Assembly: GCF_900106075.1 (NCBI RefSeq)
Contig: NZ_LT629794.1
Location: 2,873,501-2,937,500 of the forward strand
Source: Polaribacter sp. Hel1_33_78
Lineage (GTDB): Bacteria; Bacteroidota; Bacteroidia; Flavobacteriales; Flavobacteriaceae
Direction of reading: 5' to 3'
Length of the DNA stretch: 64,000 nucleotides
Below, piece by piece: positions 19,029 to 27,544 of this stretch. Each line of letters opens with the position of its first letter. Position 1 is the first letter of the stretch. A program made the translations under genes and the position numbers. Below the pieces are notes generated by a model, which saw nothing but the letters and a program-made list of their open reading frames with translations, made no database searches and was not told where the DNA came from.

Positions 19029-19065
19029 AAAAAATCCGTTGGAATTAATTTCTAACGGATTTTTT
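19029..19065 (+). terminator. Bidirectional terminator between groEL and the DUF6503 gene
   Basis: AAAAAATCCGTT at 19029-19040 pairs with AACGGATTTTTT at 19054-19065, and the stem continues inward by four more pairs including one G-T. The arms give T runs on both strands. The right arm reaches the stop codon of the minus-strand gene ending at 19064. Confidence 0.9.
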
Positions 19066-19807
19066 ATTGATATTCTGTTTTAAAATTATCGTAGAAATAA
19101 GTTGCTCTGACATAGGTTTTATCACCATTATCATTTAGTCTATAACTTTTTCTACTTTGATTAAAAATAAAATCAGTAGTTGTATCGAATGTAATATTTT
19201 CCACAAAACTAGTATGGTCTTGAAGTATCACTTTATTCGCAATCATTTGGAAAGTTTTTACATCAAAATAATAAAACCATTTATCTGATTTTTCTGTATC
19301 ATTTGCATACGCAACTTTGATTTCATAAACTTTTTTATTTTCTAAATTGGCAATCCCTAAATAGGTTAGTTTTGTTTTTTCTTTTAAAAAATTAAAGGGT
19401 TGGCTAATTACATAAAGAGCAGCGTTAAAACTATTTTTAGATTTATATAATTCTTCTGGATTCGTAATCAAAGAATCATTTACAAATTTTACAACTTCCT
19501 CTTTTTCATAGAATATTGAGTTCTTTTTATACGCTGATTCCCAAGTTATTTTTCCTTTTAAATCTGGATAGAACCTAAATTCTTGATGTTGTTTTATAAC
19601 AGACTCTATTGAACCGTCTTTTAAAAACAAAGAGACCTTTTTATCAAAACTTAATGTTTTGAGAGAATTCCAATTTTTGAGACCCCCATGTTTCTCGATT
19701 GAATTCGCTACAATCATTTCAGCAGAAAGTTGCTTTTTTTGACAATTCACAAAAACAAAAACAGTAAAAAGACAAACAATCAGTGTTTTCAGACGGAAAT
19801 TGATCAT
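19064..19807 (-). CDS. DUF6503-like lipoprotein
   Basis: A 247-residue protein with a signal peptide and lipobox ending FVNCQKK (lipidated Cys near 22), so it is probably attached to a membrane facing the periplasm. The body resembles the DUF6503 family of Bacteroidota (IEKHGGLKNWNSLKTLSF near 37-55), predicted beta-rich and possibly related to LolA/LolB-like lipid-binding folds; that last point is inference. It starts directly after the stop of the HMA protein gene with no bases between, so they are co-transcribed. No catalytic motif is visible. Confidence 0.75.
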   Translation of the reverse strand: MINFRLKTLIVCLFTVFVFVNCQKKQLSAEMIVANSIEKHGGLKNWNSLKTLSFDKKVSLFLKDGSIESVIKQHQEFRFYPDLKGKITWESAYKKNSIFYEKEEVVKFVNDSLITNPEELYKSKNSFNAALYVISQPFNFLKEKTKLTYLGIANLENKKVYEIKVAYANDTEKSDKWFYYFDVKTFQMIANKVILQDHTSFVENITFDTTTDFIFNQSRKSYRLNDNGDKTYVRATYFYDNFKTEYQ

Positions 19808-20206
19808 TTATTCAGTTTTCTTTTTCTGTTTTTTGATACTCCCTTCATGATCTAATATAATTTCTTCATCTCTGTATTTACAACAGGGATGCACAGAACT
19901 ATATGCTTCTTCACTAGCCACAAACCCTTTAGAATCATGGCCTACCGCAGCAATATTTTTTTGAATTTTTTTCACATCCGTTTTGCGTTCATCCAAGATT
20001 ACACTTAATTGATGCGTTTTTACACTCCAAATTGCAAATTTTACTCCTTTAGATTTTAAAGCTGCAGTTTCAATTCTCTTTTTACACATTCCACAAATAC
20101 CATCAACCTCAAAAGAAACTTTAGCATTTTTTTTCTTTTTCACTTCTTGTGATTGCCCTGAGAAACCAATCATTAGAAAACTAAATATGAATATTATATT
20201 TTTCAT
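19808..20206 (-). CDS. Exported heavy-metal-associated (HMA) domain protein
   Basis: A 132-residue protein with an N-terminal signal peptide (about 1-19, cleavage near GQSQ) followed by an HMA ferredoxin-like domain. Its metal-binding loop reads VDGICGMCKKRIE (CxxC). A second cysteine pair occurs near the C-terminus in HPCCKYRDE. Most HMA proteins bind Cu(I) or similar soft metals, and a signal peptide places this one in the periplasm. It lies 43 bases after the TonB-dependent receptor gene and abuts the DUF6503 gene. It probably hands on metal taken up by the receptor; this is inference from context. Confidence 0.85.
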   Translation of the reverse strand: MKNIIFIFSFLMIGFSGQSQEVKKKKNAKVSFEVDGICGMCKKRIETAALKSKGVKFAIWSVKTHQLSVILDERKTDVKKIQKNIAAVGHDSKGFVASEEAYSSVHPCCKYRDEEIILDHEGSIKKQKKKTE

Positions 20207-20249
20207 TCTATTATTATTTTTAATGCTTTACTTAAAATTACTGTATCCA

Positions 20250-22490
20250 TTACTCTATTTTAAATCTTAAACCCGCATAGAATGTACGGCCAAAAATAGG
20301 TGCATATACAATTGTAGTATCGAAATTTGAACCAAAAGGATCATCACTTGCTAAAATAGGATTTTTTTGCTGAACATTCGACAAGTTTTCTCCCCCTAGA
20401 TACAATTCAAACCTATTTGAAAACACTCTTGTAATTTGTGAGTTCAACAATTGATAAGAGTCAGTAGATTCAGGTAATTGGTATTGAACGGGGTTTATTG
20501 ATGTATTAGGTAAACGTTGTTTCCCTATAATATTAAATGTCGCATCAAATCGCCATTGTTTCTCATTCTCCAATTCAGTTTCGTAAGATAGATTTGCGAA
20601 AAATCTATTTTGAGGTTGCATAGGTTTTTGCAAATTACCACGTCTGTAATCCGTGGTAATATCAAAATATTTGTAGGCTGTTCTTAAATTGAAGTTTTTA
20701 GCTAAATTATAACTTGCCTCAACTTGAAAACTATTTGCAATACTTCTTCCATCTAAATCATAAAATGCTATTTCCTGCGGATTTTCCCAATCTACAATTA
20801 CTTGATTTTGAAAATTGGTCTGATAAAAATCAAATGTAATATCTCCTTTTTTTCCAAATAAATTGAACTTTTGCATGTAAGAAACTCCATAATTCCAAGC
20901 AATTTCAGGATTTAATCCATAGATATTTCCACCAACATCATCAATATTTATTTGTCTTGAACTTGCAAATAATTGCTGATTTTCCGCAAAAATATTCGCA
21001 CTTCGTTTCCCTCTTCCTACAGATGCTCTAAACACACCTTTTTCCCAAGGAACATATCTTACATGCAAACGAGGTGTTAAAAAGATCCCCAATAAATTAT
21101 GCGTGTCAATTCGTAAGCCTCCAGTAACACTAAAGTTGTCTAAATTATCAAAAGCATATTCAAAAAATGCGCCTAAAGAATTTTCATTTCTATTGAAGTT
21201 TGATGTGTTTACCAATTCATCAAATTTATCATACGTAAAAGACAAACCTGTTTTAAATTTGTTTCTAGTATCCCCAATAATAGAGTTAAAAATCAAGTTA
21301 GAATATACACTCTGATGCTGAATATCATAGGCATTCAAACCAAAATAAGAATCTTGTTGATGATTGCTATACGCCATTTGAAAACCAATACTTTGAAAAG
21401 GTAATTCAGGAAAAACATACCCTAATTTTGCAGATGTATCAAAACGCCTTGTATCTATCTCACTCCCCCAATTATTCGCAGTTCCTTTATCTATTAACGG
21501 ATTAAATTCAATCTCTCCCGTTTGTTTCTCATCATTTAAAAAACGAACATTTATAAAACTAACCCAACCTTTTTCTGCATCTGTAAATTGCCACCTATTC
21601 ATTACATTAATTTGGTTCGCTAAGGGCATATCGATAAAGTTATCATCGTTTTTATCAAATTTTTGCCCTCTATAGTTTCCATGAATGTATAAACCTGTCT
21701 GCCATTTCTTAGAAACTCTTTGGTTAAAGTGCGTATTCAATTCCAATCTTCCGTTTAGAGAAGAATAGGTATTTAAAAAGAATTTATTATCAGAAAAAGG
21801 TTTTACCAATTCTGCGTTTATTTGTCCAGAAATACTTTCAAATCCATTCACTACAGAACCTGCGCCTTTACTAATTTGAATACTTTCGACCCAAGTACCT
21901 GGTGTAAATGTCATCCCAAAAACTTGACTCGCTCCTCTTACCGAAGGAATATTTTCTTGCGTAATTAATAAATATGGACTTGTTAAACCTAACATCTGAA
22001 TTTGTCTAGTTCCAGTTAAAGCATCCGAAAAACTGACATCTATCGAAGGGTTTGTTTCAAAACTTTCGGCCAAGTTGCAGCAAGCAGCTTTTAATAATTC
22101 CTCGCTATTCACTGTAAACATATTTACCGTTGAAAATGTAGATTTTTGAACTGCATTTCTTTTACTCTTTATTGTAATTTCTTCTAACTCACTTTGGGGT
22201 GTTATAAAATGATGAAGTGGCTCTAAATTTCTAATTGTAACAGTATCTGTTTTATACCCTAAATAACTAATCACTAATTTTTTATATTCAGTTTTATAAG
22301 AAATTGCAAACCAACCTTTTGCATTCGTTACTGCTCCCACATTTGTATTTAACCAATGAACGCTTGCTCCGTCTACTCCTAAATTAGCTTTTGAGTTATT
22401 CCTATCCATAATCATACCTCTAAAGGTCACTTGAGAAAAGAGTATGCATGGTATAAATAGTATTAAACTATTTAAAATATATTTTTTCAT
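20250..22490 (-). CDS. TonB-dependent outer-membrane receptor, probably for a metal or metal complex
   Basis: A 746-residue protein with a signal peptide (about 1-19), an N-terminal carboxypeptidase-regulatory-like beta domain (about 22-100), a plug domain (about 115-225) and a 22-stranded barrel predicted to end in FYAGLRFKIE, whose last residues suit BAM recognition. The plug holds an unusual adjacent cysteine pair in LLKAACCNLAESFETNP. Energy would come from TonB-ExbB-ExbD, which are not in this window. The partner genes on both sides are also cysteine-rich, which suggests a soft metal such as copper. No siderophore or sugar genes are nearby, so a SusC role is unlikely. Confidence 0.9.
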   Translation of the reverse strand: MKKYILNSLILFIPCILFSQVTFRGMIMDRNNSKANLGVDGASVHWLNTNVGAVTNAKGWFAISYKTEYKKLVISYLGYKTDTVTIRNLEPLHHFITPQSELEEITIKSKRNAVQKSTFSTVNMFTVNSEELLKAACCNLAESFETNPSIDVSFSDALTGTRQIQMLGLTSPYLLITQENIPSVRGASQVFGMTFTPGTWVESIQISKGAGSVVNGFESISGQINAELVKPFSDNKFFLNTYSSLNGRLELNTHFNQRVSKKWQTGLYIHGNYRGQKFDKNDDNFIDMPLANQINVMNRWQFTDAEKGWVSFINVRFLNDEKQTGEIEFNPLIDKGTANNWGSEIDTRRFDTSAKLGYVFPELPFQSIGFQMAYSNHQQDSYFGLNAYDIQHQSVYSNLIFNSIIGDTRNKFKTGLSFTYDKFDELVNTSNFNRNENSLGAFFEYAFDNLDNFSVTGGLRIDTHNLLGIFLTPRLHVRYVPWEKGVFRASVGRGKRSANIFAENQQLFASSRQINIDDVGGNIYGLNPEIAWNYGVSYMQKFNLFGKKGDITFDFYQTNFQNQVIVDWENPQEIAFYDLDGRSIANSFQVEASYNLAKNFNLRTAYKYFDITTDYRRGNLQKPMQPQNRFFANLSYETELENEKQWRFDATFNIIGKQRLPNTSINPVQYQLPESTDSYQLLNSQITRVFSNRFELYLGGENLSNVQQKNPILASDDPFGSNFDTTIVYAPIFGRTFYAGLRFKIE

Positions 22491-22561
22491 TTGGTATTGA
22501 TTTTAATTAATAACAAGACTTTTAATCACTTTGAAGAGTGATATTTAAATGTTAATAAAAA

Positions 22562-22966
22562 TCAGATTAAAAATGTTTGATAAGATACCTGATGATTTTC
22601 ATAAATCTCTGGAGGAGGAAAGTCTTTTAAAACTATTTTTTCTGATTGAGATTCAGAAAAATTATCTTTGTGAGAAAACAGAAAAGTTGTTAAGAATTGT
22701 TGATTTTTAAAAGAAATTTCATCAAAATTAGTTAATTTAAGTTCGTCTTGACCTTCAATTTTTTGAACTTCATCTTTGCAACAATTTTTCTTCTTGATTT
22801 TTGATGTTGTGTCCATTTTCATTCCACAACATTCGGTTTCACCAGTAAAAGAAACTTCAATTAAAAAATCTCCACAATAATGAGAATCCACCGTAAAAGA
22901 AAAAGTAGAGATTAGCACCAAAAATGCCAATAAAAAAGATGATATTTTAACTAGAAATTCTTTCAT
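22562..22966 (-). CDS. HYC_CC_PP family small exported protein
   Basis: A 134-residue protein with an N-terminal hydrophobic signal or anchor (about 5-26) and the three signatures that name this Bacteroidota family: HYCGD near 29-33, cysteine pairs in ECCGMKM and NCCKDE, and FPPPEI near the C-terminus. The spacing of six cysteines in the mature part suggests metal binding or disulfides. It is the first gene of a four-gene minus-strand cluster and lies 71 bases upstream of the TonB-dependent receptor gene. Function is not established. Confidence 0.8.
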   Translation of the reverse strand: MKEFLVKISSFLLAFLVLISTFSFTVDSHYCGDFLIEVSFTGETECCGMKMDTTSKIKKKNCCKDEVQKIEGQDELKLTNFDEISFKNQQFLTTFLFSHKDNFSESQSEKIVLKDFPPPEIYENHQVSYQTFLI

Positions 22967-23029
22967 TTAATAACCACAAAATTACAATAAGATATTCTAA
23001 CTTTGTGTTAAATATTTTATTTCAATCTT

Positions 23030-23479
23030 ATGCTCATGAATTCGCAAAGAAAAATAGATTCCATTATGGCTAAGACCTCGTCTAAAGAAGAAAAACTACA
23101 AGGTATTTGTGATTTTTTGGAAAGTGAGGTTTCATATTATGATTGGGTTGGTTTTTATTTTAAAAACGGAAATAAAAACGAATTAAAATTAGCACAATTT
23201 ACTGGAGAAGAAACAGAACACACCATTATCCCTTTTGGAAAAGGAATTTGTGGGCAAGTTGCTCTTAGCAATGAAAATTTTGTAGTTCAAGATGTTTCTC
23301 AACAAGACAATTATATTTCTTGTGGCTGGAAGGTGAAATCAGAAATTGTTATTCCTATTTTTGTAGATGGAGAAAATATTGGCCAAATTGATATTGATTC
23401 TCATACAGCAAATACATTTACAAAAGAAGATGAACAGCTTTTAGAATATGTTTGTAAAAAGGTAGCTGCTATTTTGTAA
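23030..23479 (+). CDS. GAF domain protein, free methionine-R-sulfoxide reductase-like
   Basis: A 149-residue single GAF domain. Its centre, IIPFGKGICGQVA followed by QDNYISCGWKVKSEIVIPI and GQIDIDSHTANTF, is the signature of the fRMsr (MsrC/YebR) group that reduces free methionine-R-sulfoxide. The cysteines corresponding to E. coli Cys94 (ICG) and catalytic Cys118 (YISCGW) are present. The equivalent of Cys84 is missing, because the stretch before IIPFGKG has no cysteine. A two-cysteine mechanism is possible. The ATG at 23036 is an alternative start. A TAACTTTG box at 22998-23005 fits the -7 consensus. Confidence 0.82.
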   Translation: MLMNSQRKIDSIMAKTSSKEEKLQGICDFLESEVSYYDWVGFYFKNGNKNELKLAQFTGEETEHTIIPFGKGICGQVALSNENFVVQDVSQQDNYISCGWKVKSEIVIPIFVDGENIGQIDIDSHTANTFTKEDEQLLEYVCKKVAAIL

Positions 23480-23520
23480 ACTATTGTTAATTACTCTGCT
23501 TATTTGTTACTATCTTTTTA

Positions 23521-23551
23521 TTGTGATTCTTTCGATGTTTATGTAGTTTTG
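23521..23551 (+). promoter_or_regulatory. Promoter for purH
   Basis: TTG at 23521-23523 and TAGTTTTG at 23544-23551 match the -33 and -7 elements with 20 bases between. Transcription would start near 23558, which lies past the first in-frame ATG (23551) and supports the ATG at 23575 as the real purH start. Confidence 0.6.
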
Positions 23552-23574
23552 TGTGCTTAACAACACAACAAAAA

Positions 23575-25101
23575 ATGAGCACTTCAAAAACAATTAAATC
23601 GGCATTAATTTCTGTATTCAACAAAGATGGCTTAGCACCTATTGTACAAAAATTAAATGAGCTAAATGTAACTATTTATTCAACTGGTGGAACTGAAAAA
23701 TTTATAAAAGAATTAGGTATAAATGTAGTTCCTGTAGAAGAGATAACGTCTTATCCTTCAATTTTAGGAGGAAGAGTAAAAACATTACATCCAAAAGTTT
23801 TCGGAGGAATTTTAAACAGACAAGATCATCAAGGAGATGTTGCTGAAATGCAGGAATATAACATTCCTCAATTAGATTTAGTTATTGTTGATTTATATCC
23901 TTTTGAAAAGACAGTTGCCTCTGGAGCTCCTGAAAAGGACATTGTAGAGAAAATTGACATTGGAGGGATTTCCTTAATTAGAGCCTCTGCAAAGAATTTC
24001 AAAGACACTTTTACTGTTTCTTCTATGGATCAGTATGAAGAGTTTTTGTCAATTCTCTCCGAAAATAAAGGAGAAACATCTATTGAGCAGAGAAAGAAAT
24101 TTGCTGCAAAATCTTTCAATATTTCTTCACATTATGATACTGCAATCTTCAATTATTTTAATGAAGATGAAGTTGTTTTTAAAGCAAGTCAACAAAATTC
24201 TAAAACATTACGTTATGGAGAAAACCCTCATCAAAAAGGATATTTCTTTGGAGATTTAGACGCAATATTTGATCAAGTACATGGGAAAGAGTTAAGTTAT
24301 AATAATTTACTAGATGTAGATGCAGCCGTAAACTTAATGGACGAGTTTAAAGATGAAGCTCCATCTTTTGCAATTTTAAAACATAATAACGCTTGTGGTT
24401 TTGCGCAAAGAGAAAATATGAAACAAGCATATGTAGATGCTTTAGCTGGAGATCCTGTTTCTGCTTTTGGTGGTGTATTAATTGCCAACTCAGAAATTGA
24501 TGCCGAAACTGCAAAAGAAATTCACAAATTATTTTGTGAAGTTGTTATTGCACCTAGTTATTCTGATGAAGCTTTACCTATCCTCAAAGGAAAAAAGAAT
24601 AGAATTATTTTAATTCAGAAAGAAGTTGAATTACCAAATCAAATTGTAAGAACCTCTTTAAATGGATTATTGGTCCAAGACAAAGATAATATTACAGATA
24701 AATTAACGGATTTGAGTTATGCAACTAACAATAAACCAACTGAAAGTGAATTAGGAGACTTACTATTTGCCTCTAAACTATGTAAAAACACAAAATCTAA
24801 TACAATTGTTTTGGTGAAAAATAAACAATTATTAGCAAGTGGAGCGGGACAAACAAGCAGAGTTGATGCATTAAACCAAGCCATTGAAAAAGCTATTAAT
24901 TTTGGTTTCGATTTAAATGGTGCTGCAATGGCTAGTGATGCCTTTTTCCCTTTTCCCGATTGTGTAGAAATTGCAGATAAGGCTGGTATTAAAAGTGTAA
25001 TTCAACCTGGAGGATCTATCAAAGATCAATTAAGTATAGACTATTGTAATGACAATAAATTATCTATGGTTATGACTGGAACAAGACATTTTAAACATTA
25101 A
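23575..25101 (+). CDS. purH: Bifunctional AICAR formyltransferase/IMP cyclohydrolase PurH
   Basis: A 508-residue enzyme for the last two steps of IMP synthesis: formylation of AICAR with 10-formyl-tetrahydrofolate, then ring closure. The N-terminal MGS-like cyclohydrolase domain shows ALISVFNKDGL and STGGTEKF. The formyltransferase domain shows LRYGENPHQKG, ILKHNNACGFA and AFGGV, and the protein ends in MVMTGTRHFKH, typical of PurH. The start at 23575 was chosen over 23551 because the promoter core overlaps 23551 and because the family starts close to SKTIKSALISV. No other purine genes are adjacent. Confidence 0.97.
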   Translation: MSTSKTIKSALISVFNKDGLAPIVQKLNELNVTIYSTGGTEKFIKELGINVVPVEEITSYPSILGGRVKTLHPKVFGGILNRQDHQGDVAEMQEYNIPQLDLVIVDLYPFEKTVASGAPEKDIVEKIDIGGISLIRASAKNFKDTFTVSSMDQYEEFLSILSENKGETSIEQRKKFAAKSFNISSHYDTAIFNYFNEDEVVFKASQQNSKTLRYGENPHQKGYFFGDLDAIFDQVHGKELSYNNLLDVDAAVNLMDEFKDEAPSFAILKHNNACGFAQRENMKQAYVDALAGDPVSAFGGVLIANSEIDAETAKEIHKLFCEVVIAPSYSDEALPILKGKKNRIILIQKEVELPNQIVRTSLNGLLVQDKDNITDKLTDLSYATNNKPTESELGDLLFASKLCKNTKSNTIVLVKNKQLLASGAGQTSRVDALNQAIEKAINFGFDLNGAAMASDAFFPFPDCVEIADKAGIKSVIQPGGSIKDQLSIDYCNDNKLSMVMTGTRHFKH

Positions 25102-25103
25102 TT

Positions 25104-25141
25104 AATTTAATCTTAATTACAGATTAAATTTACTAAATTTG
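25104..25141 (+). promoter_or_regulatory. mreB promoter region with a perfect inverted repeat
   Basis: TAAATTTG at 25134-25141 matches the -7 consensus 35 bases before the mreB ATG. Just upstream, AATTTAATCT at 25104-25113 and AGATTAAATT at 25121-25130 form a perfect 10-base inverted repeat with a 7-base centre, where the -33 element would be. No T run follows, so it does not look like a terminator. An operator is possible, but the repeat is AT-rich and could arise by chance. Confidence 0.4.
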
Positions 25142-25175
25142 TGAGAGTAGTTTAAACCAACAAGAAAAATATTTT

Positions 25176-26204
25176 ATGGGTTTTTTTGATTTTATGACTG
25201 AAGATATTGCGATCGATTTAGGGACTGCAAATACATTAATAATTCACAATGGAAAAGTGGTTATTGATAGCCCTTCTATTGTTGCTAGAAACAGAATTAC
25301 AGGTAAAATTATTGCCATCGGTCAAGAAGCAAATTTAATGCAAGGAAAAACTCATGAAAATATTAAAACAATCCGTCCATTAAAAGACGGAGTTATTGCA
25401 GATTTTCAGGCATCAGAAGAAATGATTAAGGAGTTTGTAAAGCAAATTCCATCCATTAAAAAGAAATTATTTCCACCAGCATTAAGAATGGTTATTTGTA
25501 TTCCATCAGGAATTACAGAAGTTGAAAAACGAGCTGTTAGAGATTCTGCAAAGCACATGAATGCTAAAGAGATTTATTTAATTTATGAGCCAATGGCTGC
25601 TGCAATTGGTGTTGGTATTGATATTATGGAACCAAAAGGAAACATGATTATTGATATAGGTGGTGGAACAACAGAAATTGCTGTAATTGCTTTAGGTGGT
25701 ATTGTTTGTGATCAATCTGTAAAAGTTGCTGGAGATTTATTTACTAATGACATTATGTATTACATGCGCACTCAACACAATTTACATGTCGGTGAAACAA
25801 CTGCAGAAAGAATTAAAATTACAATTGGTGCTGCTACTGAAGATTTAGATACACCTCCAGATGAAATGCTAGTTCAGGGTAGAGATTTATTAAGCGGTAA
25901 GCCAAAACAGGTGCAAGTTTCTTATCGCGAAATTGCCAAAGCCTTAGATAAATCTATCTTACGAATTGAAGATGCCGTTATGGAAACATTATCCAAAACC
26001 CCGCCAGAATTAGCCGCAGACATTTACAATACAGGAATTTATTTAGCCGGTGGTGGATCTATGTTAAGAGGCTTAGACAAACGTCTATCTCGTAAAACTG
26101 ATTTACCCGTATATGTTACTGAAGACCCTTTAAGGGCTGTTGTTCGTGGTACAGGAGTGGCTTTAAAAGAACTAAACAAATATAAAAACGTACTAATGAA
26201 TTAG
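25176..26204 (+). CDS. mreB: Rod shape-determining protein MreB
   Basis: A 342-residue bacterial actin. The nucleotide-binding motifs IAIDLGTANTLI (phosphate 1), MIIDIGGGTTEIAVIALGG (phosphate 2) and IYLAGGGSMLRGL (adenosine) are all present. It forms curved filaments under the inner membrane that orient cell-wall synthesis in rod-shaped cells. It opens the five-gene elongation operon mreB-mreC-mreD-mrdA-rodA with short gaps or overlaps. Confidence 0.98.
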   Translation: MGFFDFMTEDIAIDLGTANTLIIHNGKVVIDSPSIVARNRITGKIIAIGQEANLMQGKTHENIKTIRPLKDGVIADFQASEEMIKEFVKQIPSIKKKLFPPALRMVICIPSGITEVEKRAVRDSAKHMNAKEIYLIYEPMAAAIGVGIDIMEPKGNMIIDIGGGTTEIAVIALGGIVCDQSVKVAGDLFTNDIMYYMRTQHNLHVGETTAERIKITIGAATEDLDTPPDEMLVQGRDLLSGKPKQVQVSYREIAKALDKSILRIEDAVMETLSKTPPELAADIYNTGIYLAGGGSMLRGLDKRLSRKTDLPVYVTEDPLRAVVRGTGVALKELNKYKNVLMN

Positions 26205-26223
26205 TTTTTTTGAAGTTCTAACA

Positions 26224-27048
26224 ATGCAACAACTTATCTATTTTTTTCAGAAGTTTAAGTATTTTCTGTTTTTTTTATTGTTAGAATTTATTGCGTTATT
26301 ATTTATATTTAATAATCTTAATTTCCATAAAAGCAAATTTGTAAATTCTGCAAATGCTATAACAGGAGGTTTGTATTCACAAACTAAAAACATCTCAGAA
26401 TATTGGAGTTTAAAGCCTAAAAACAAACTTCTCGCTCAAGAAAATGCAAGATTAAAAAATCTATTAGAGAAAACCGTTTCTATAAATTTAATAAAAGATT
26501 CCACCATAATAGATTCTATAAGATATCAGCAAAAATTTACATTTACTACAGCCAAAATAATAAACAATAATTACTCTAAAACATTTAATTTCTTAACCCT
26601 TAACAAGGGCAAAAACTCGGGGATTAAAAGAGAGATGGCCGTTATTAATAGTAAAGGTATTATTGGTATTACTGACAATAGTTCTAGTCGTTATTCAAGA
26701 GTTCAATCTATTCTAAATAGAAACAGTAAAATTAATGCACGCTTAAAAAACAGCAATTATTTTGGTACTTTAAGTTGGAACGGAAAAGATTATAACATTG
26801 TTCAACTTTCTGATTTGCCAAGACAGGCACCTTTAAAAATTGGAGACACCATTGAAACTGGCGGAAAATCAACTATTTTTCCTGAAGGGATTTTTATTGG
26901 CACTATTTCAAAAATTGATGAAGGAAATTCAGCAGATAATAAAGTAGATGTTGCTCTCTTTAATGATATGAGTAATTTGGAATATGTATATGTTATTAAA
27001 AATTATCATAAAGAAGAAATTAAATCATTAGAAGAACAAAATGAATAA
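26224..27048 (+). CDS. mreC: Rod shape-determining protein MreC
   Basis: A 274-residue inner-membrane protein with a single membrane segment (about 12-30), a helical coiled-coil stretch rich in Asn/Leu/Lys (about 58-80) and a periplasmic beta domain with the pattern VINSKGIIGITDNSSSRYSRV and FPEGIFIGTI. MreC links MreB filaments to PBP2 and activates it. It starts 19 bases after mreB and overlaps mreD by 8 bases. Confidence 0.95.
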   Translation: MQQLIYFFQKFKYFLFFLLLEFIALLFIFNNLNFHKSKFVNSANAITGGLYSQTKNISEYWSLKPKNKLLAQENARLKNLLEKTVSINLIKDSTIIDSIRYQQKFTFTTAKIINNNYSKTFNFLTLNKGKNSGIKREMAVINSKGIIGITDNSSSRYSRVQSILNRNSKINARLKNSNYFGTLSWNGKDYNIVQLSDLPRQAPLKIGDTIETGGKSTIFPEGIFIGTISKIDEGNSADNKVDVALFNDMSNLEYVYVIKNYHKEEIKSLEEQNE

Positions 27049-27544
27049 ACCATTGAATATGGTAACGTTATTTATATTCCTGCTTTTTTTGCAGGTTTTT
27101 GTGCTGAATAATATTTTGTTTTTAGATTCTATAAACCCATATTTATACATAGTTTTTGTATTTCTATATCCGCTAAAAACGAATAGAATTCCTTTTCTTT
27201 TTTATAGTTTTTTGTTAGGCCTTTTAGTTGATTTTTTTTCTGACTCCGGCGGAATTCATGCTTTTTCAATTTTATATATAGCCTATATTCGTTTATTTTT
27301 CATTAGAATTTATTTCAGAAAAGTAGCAACAGACTTTGCTTTTTTTAAATTAAAATCAGAATCTTTTGGAAAAGTTTTCAACTACGTTGTAACTTTAACA
27401 GTAATCCACCATCTTATCTACTTTACTTTTGCTAATTTTAGTTTTCAAAATTTATCTAATGTAATTTTAAACACACTTTTTTCATGTGTTTTTACGTTAA
27501 CTTTATACTTTTTAGGGACCTATCTTTTTACCAAAAACGAATAA
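27041..27544 (+). CDS. mreD: Rod shape-determining protein MreD
   Basis: A 167-residue, very hydrophobic protein with five or six predicted membrane segments, the size and profile of MreD. The FYSFLLGLLVDFFSDSGGIHAF-type region (about residues 52-74, with the acidic pair and DSGG) is typical of the family. It overlaps mreC by 8 bases and shares one base with the mrdA start (TAATG). MreD is part of the elongasome; its exact role is not settled. Confidence 0.92.
   Translation: MNKPLNMVTLFIFLLFLQVFVLNNILFLDSINPYLYIVFVFLYPLKTNRIPFLFYSFLLGLLVDFFSDSGGIHAFSILYIAYIRLFFIRIYFRKVATDFAFFKLKSESFGKVFNYVVTLTVIHHLIYFTFANFSFQNLSNVILNTLFSCVFTLTLYFLGTYLFTKNE

Noticed and set aside
20250..22490. TonB-dependent receptor as a SusC of a polysaccharide utilisation locus
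   Set aside because: There is no SusD-like gene, glycoside hydrolase or sulfatase nearby, and its neighbours are metal-type proteins.
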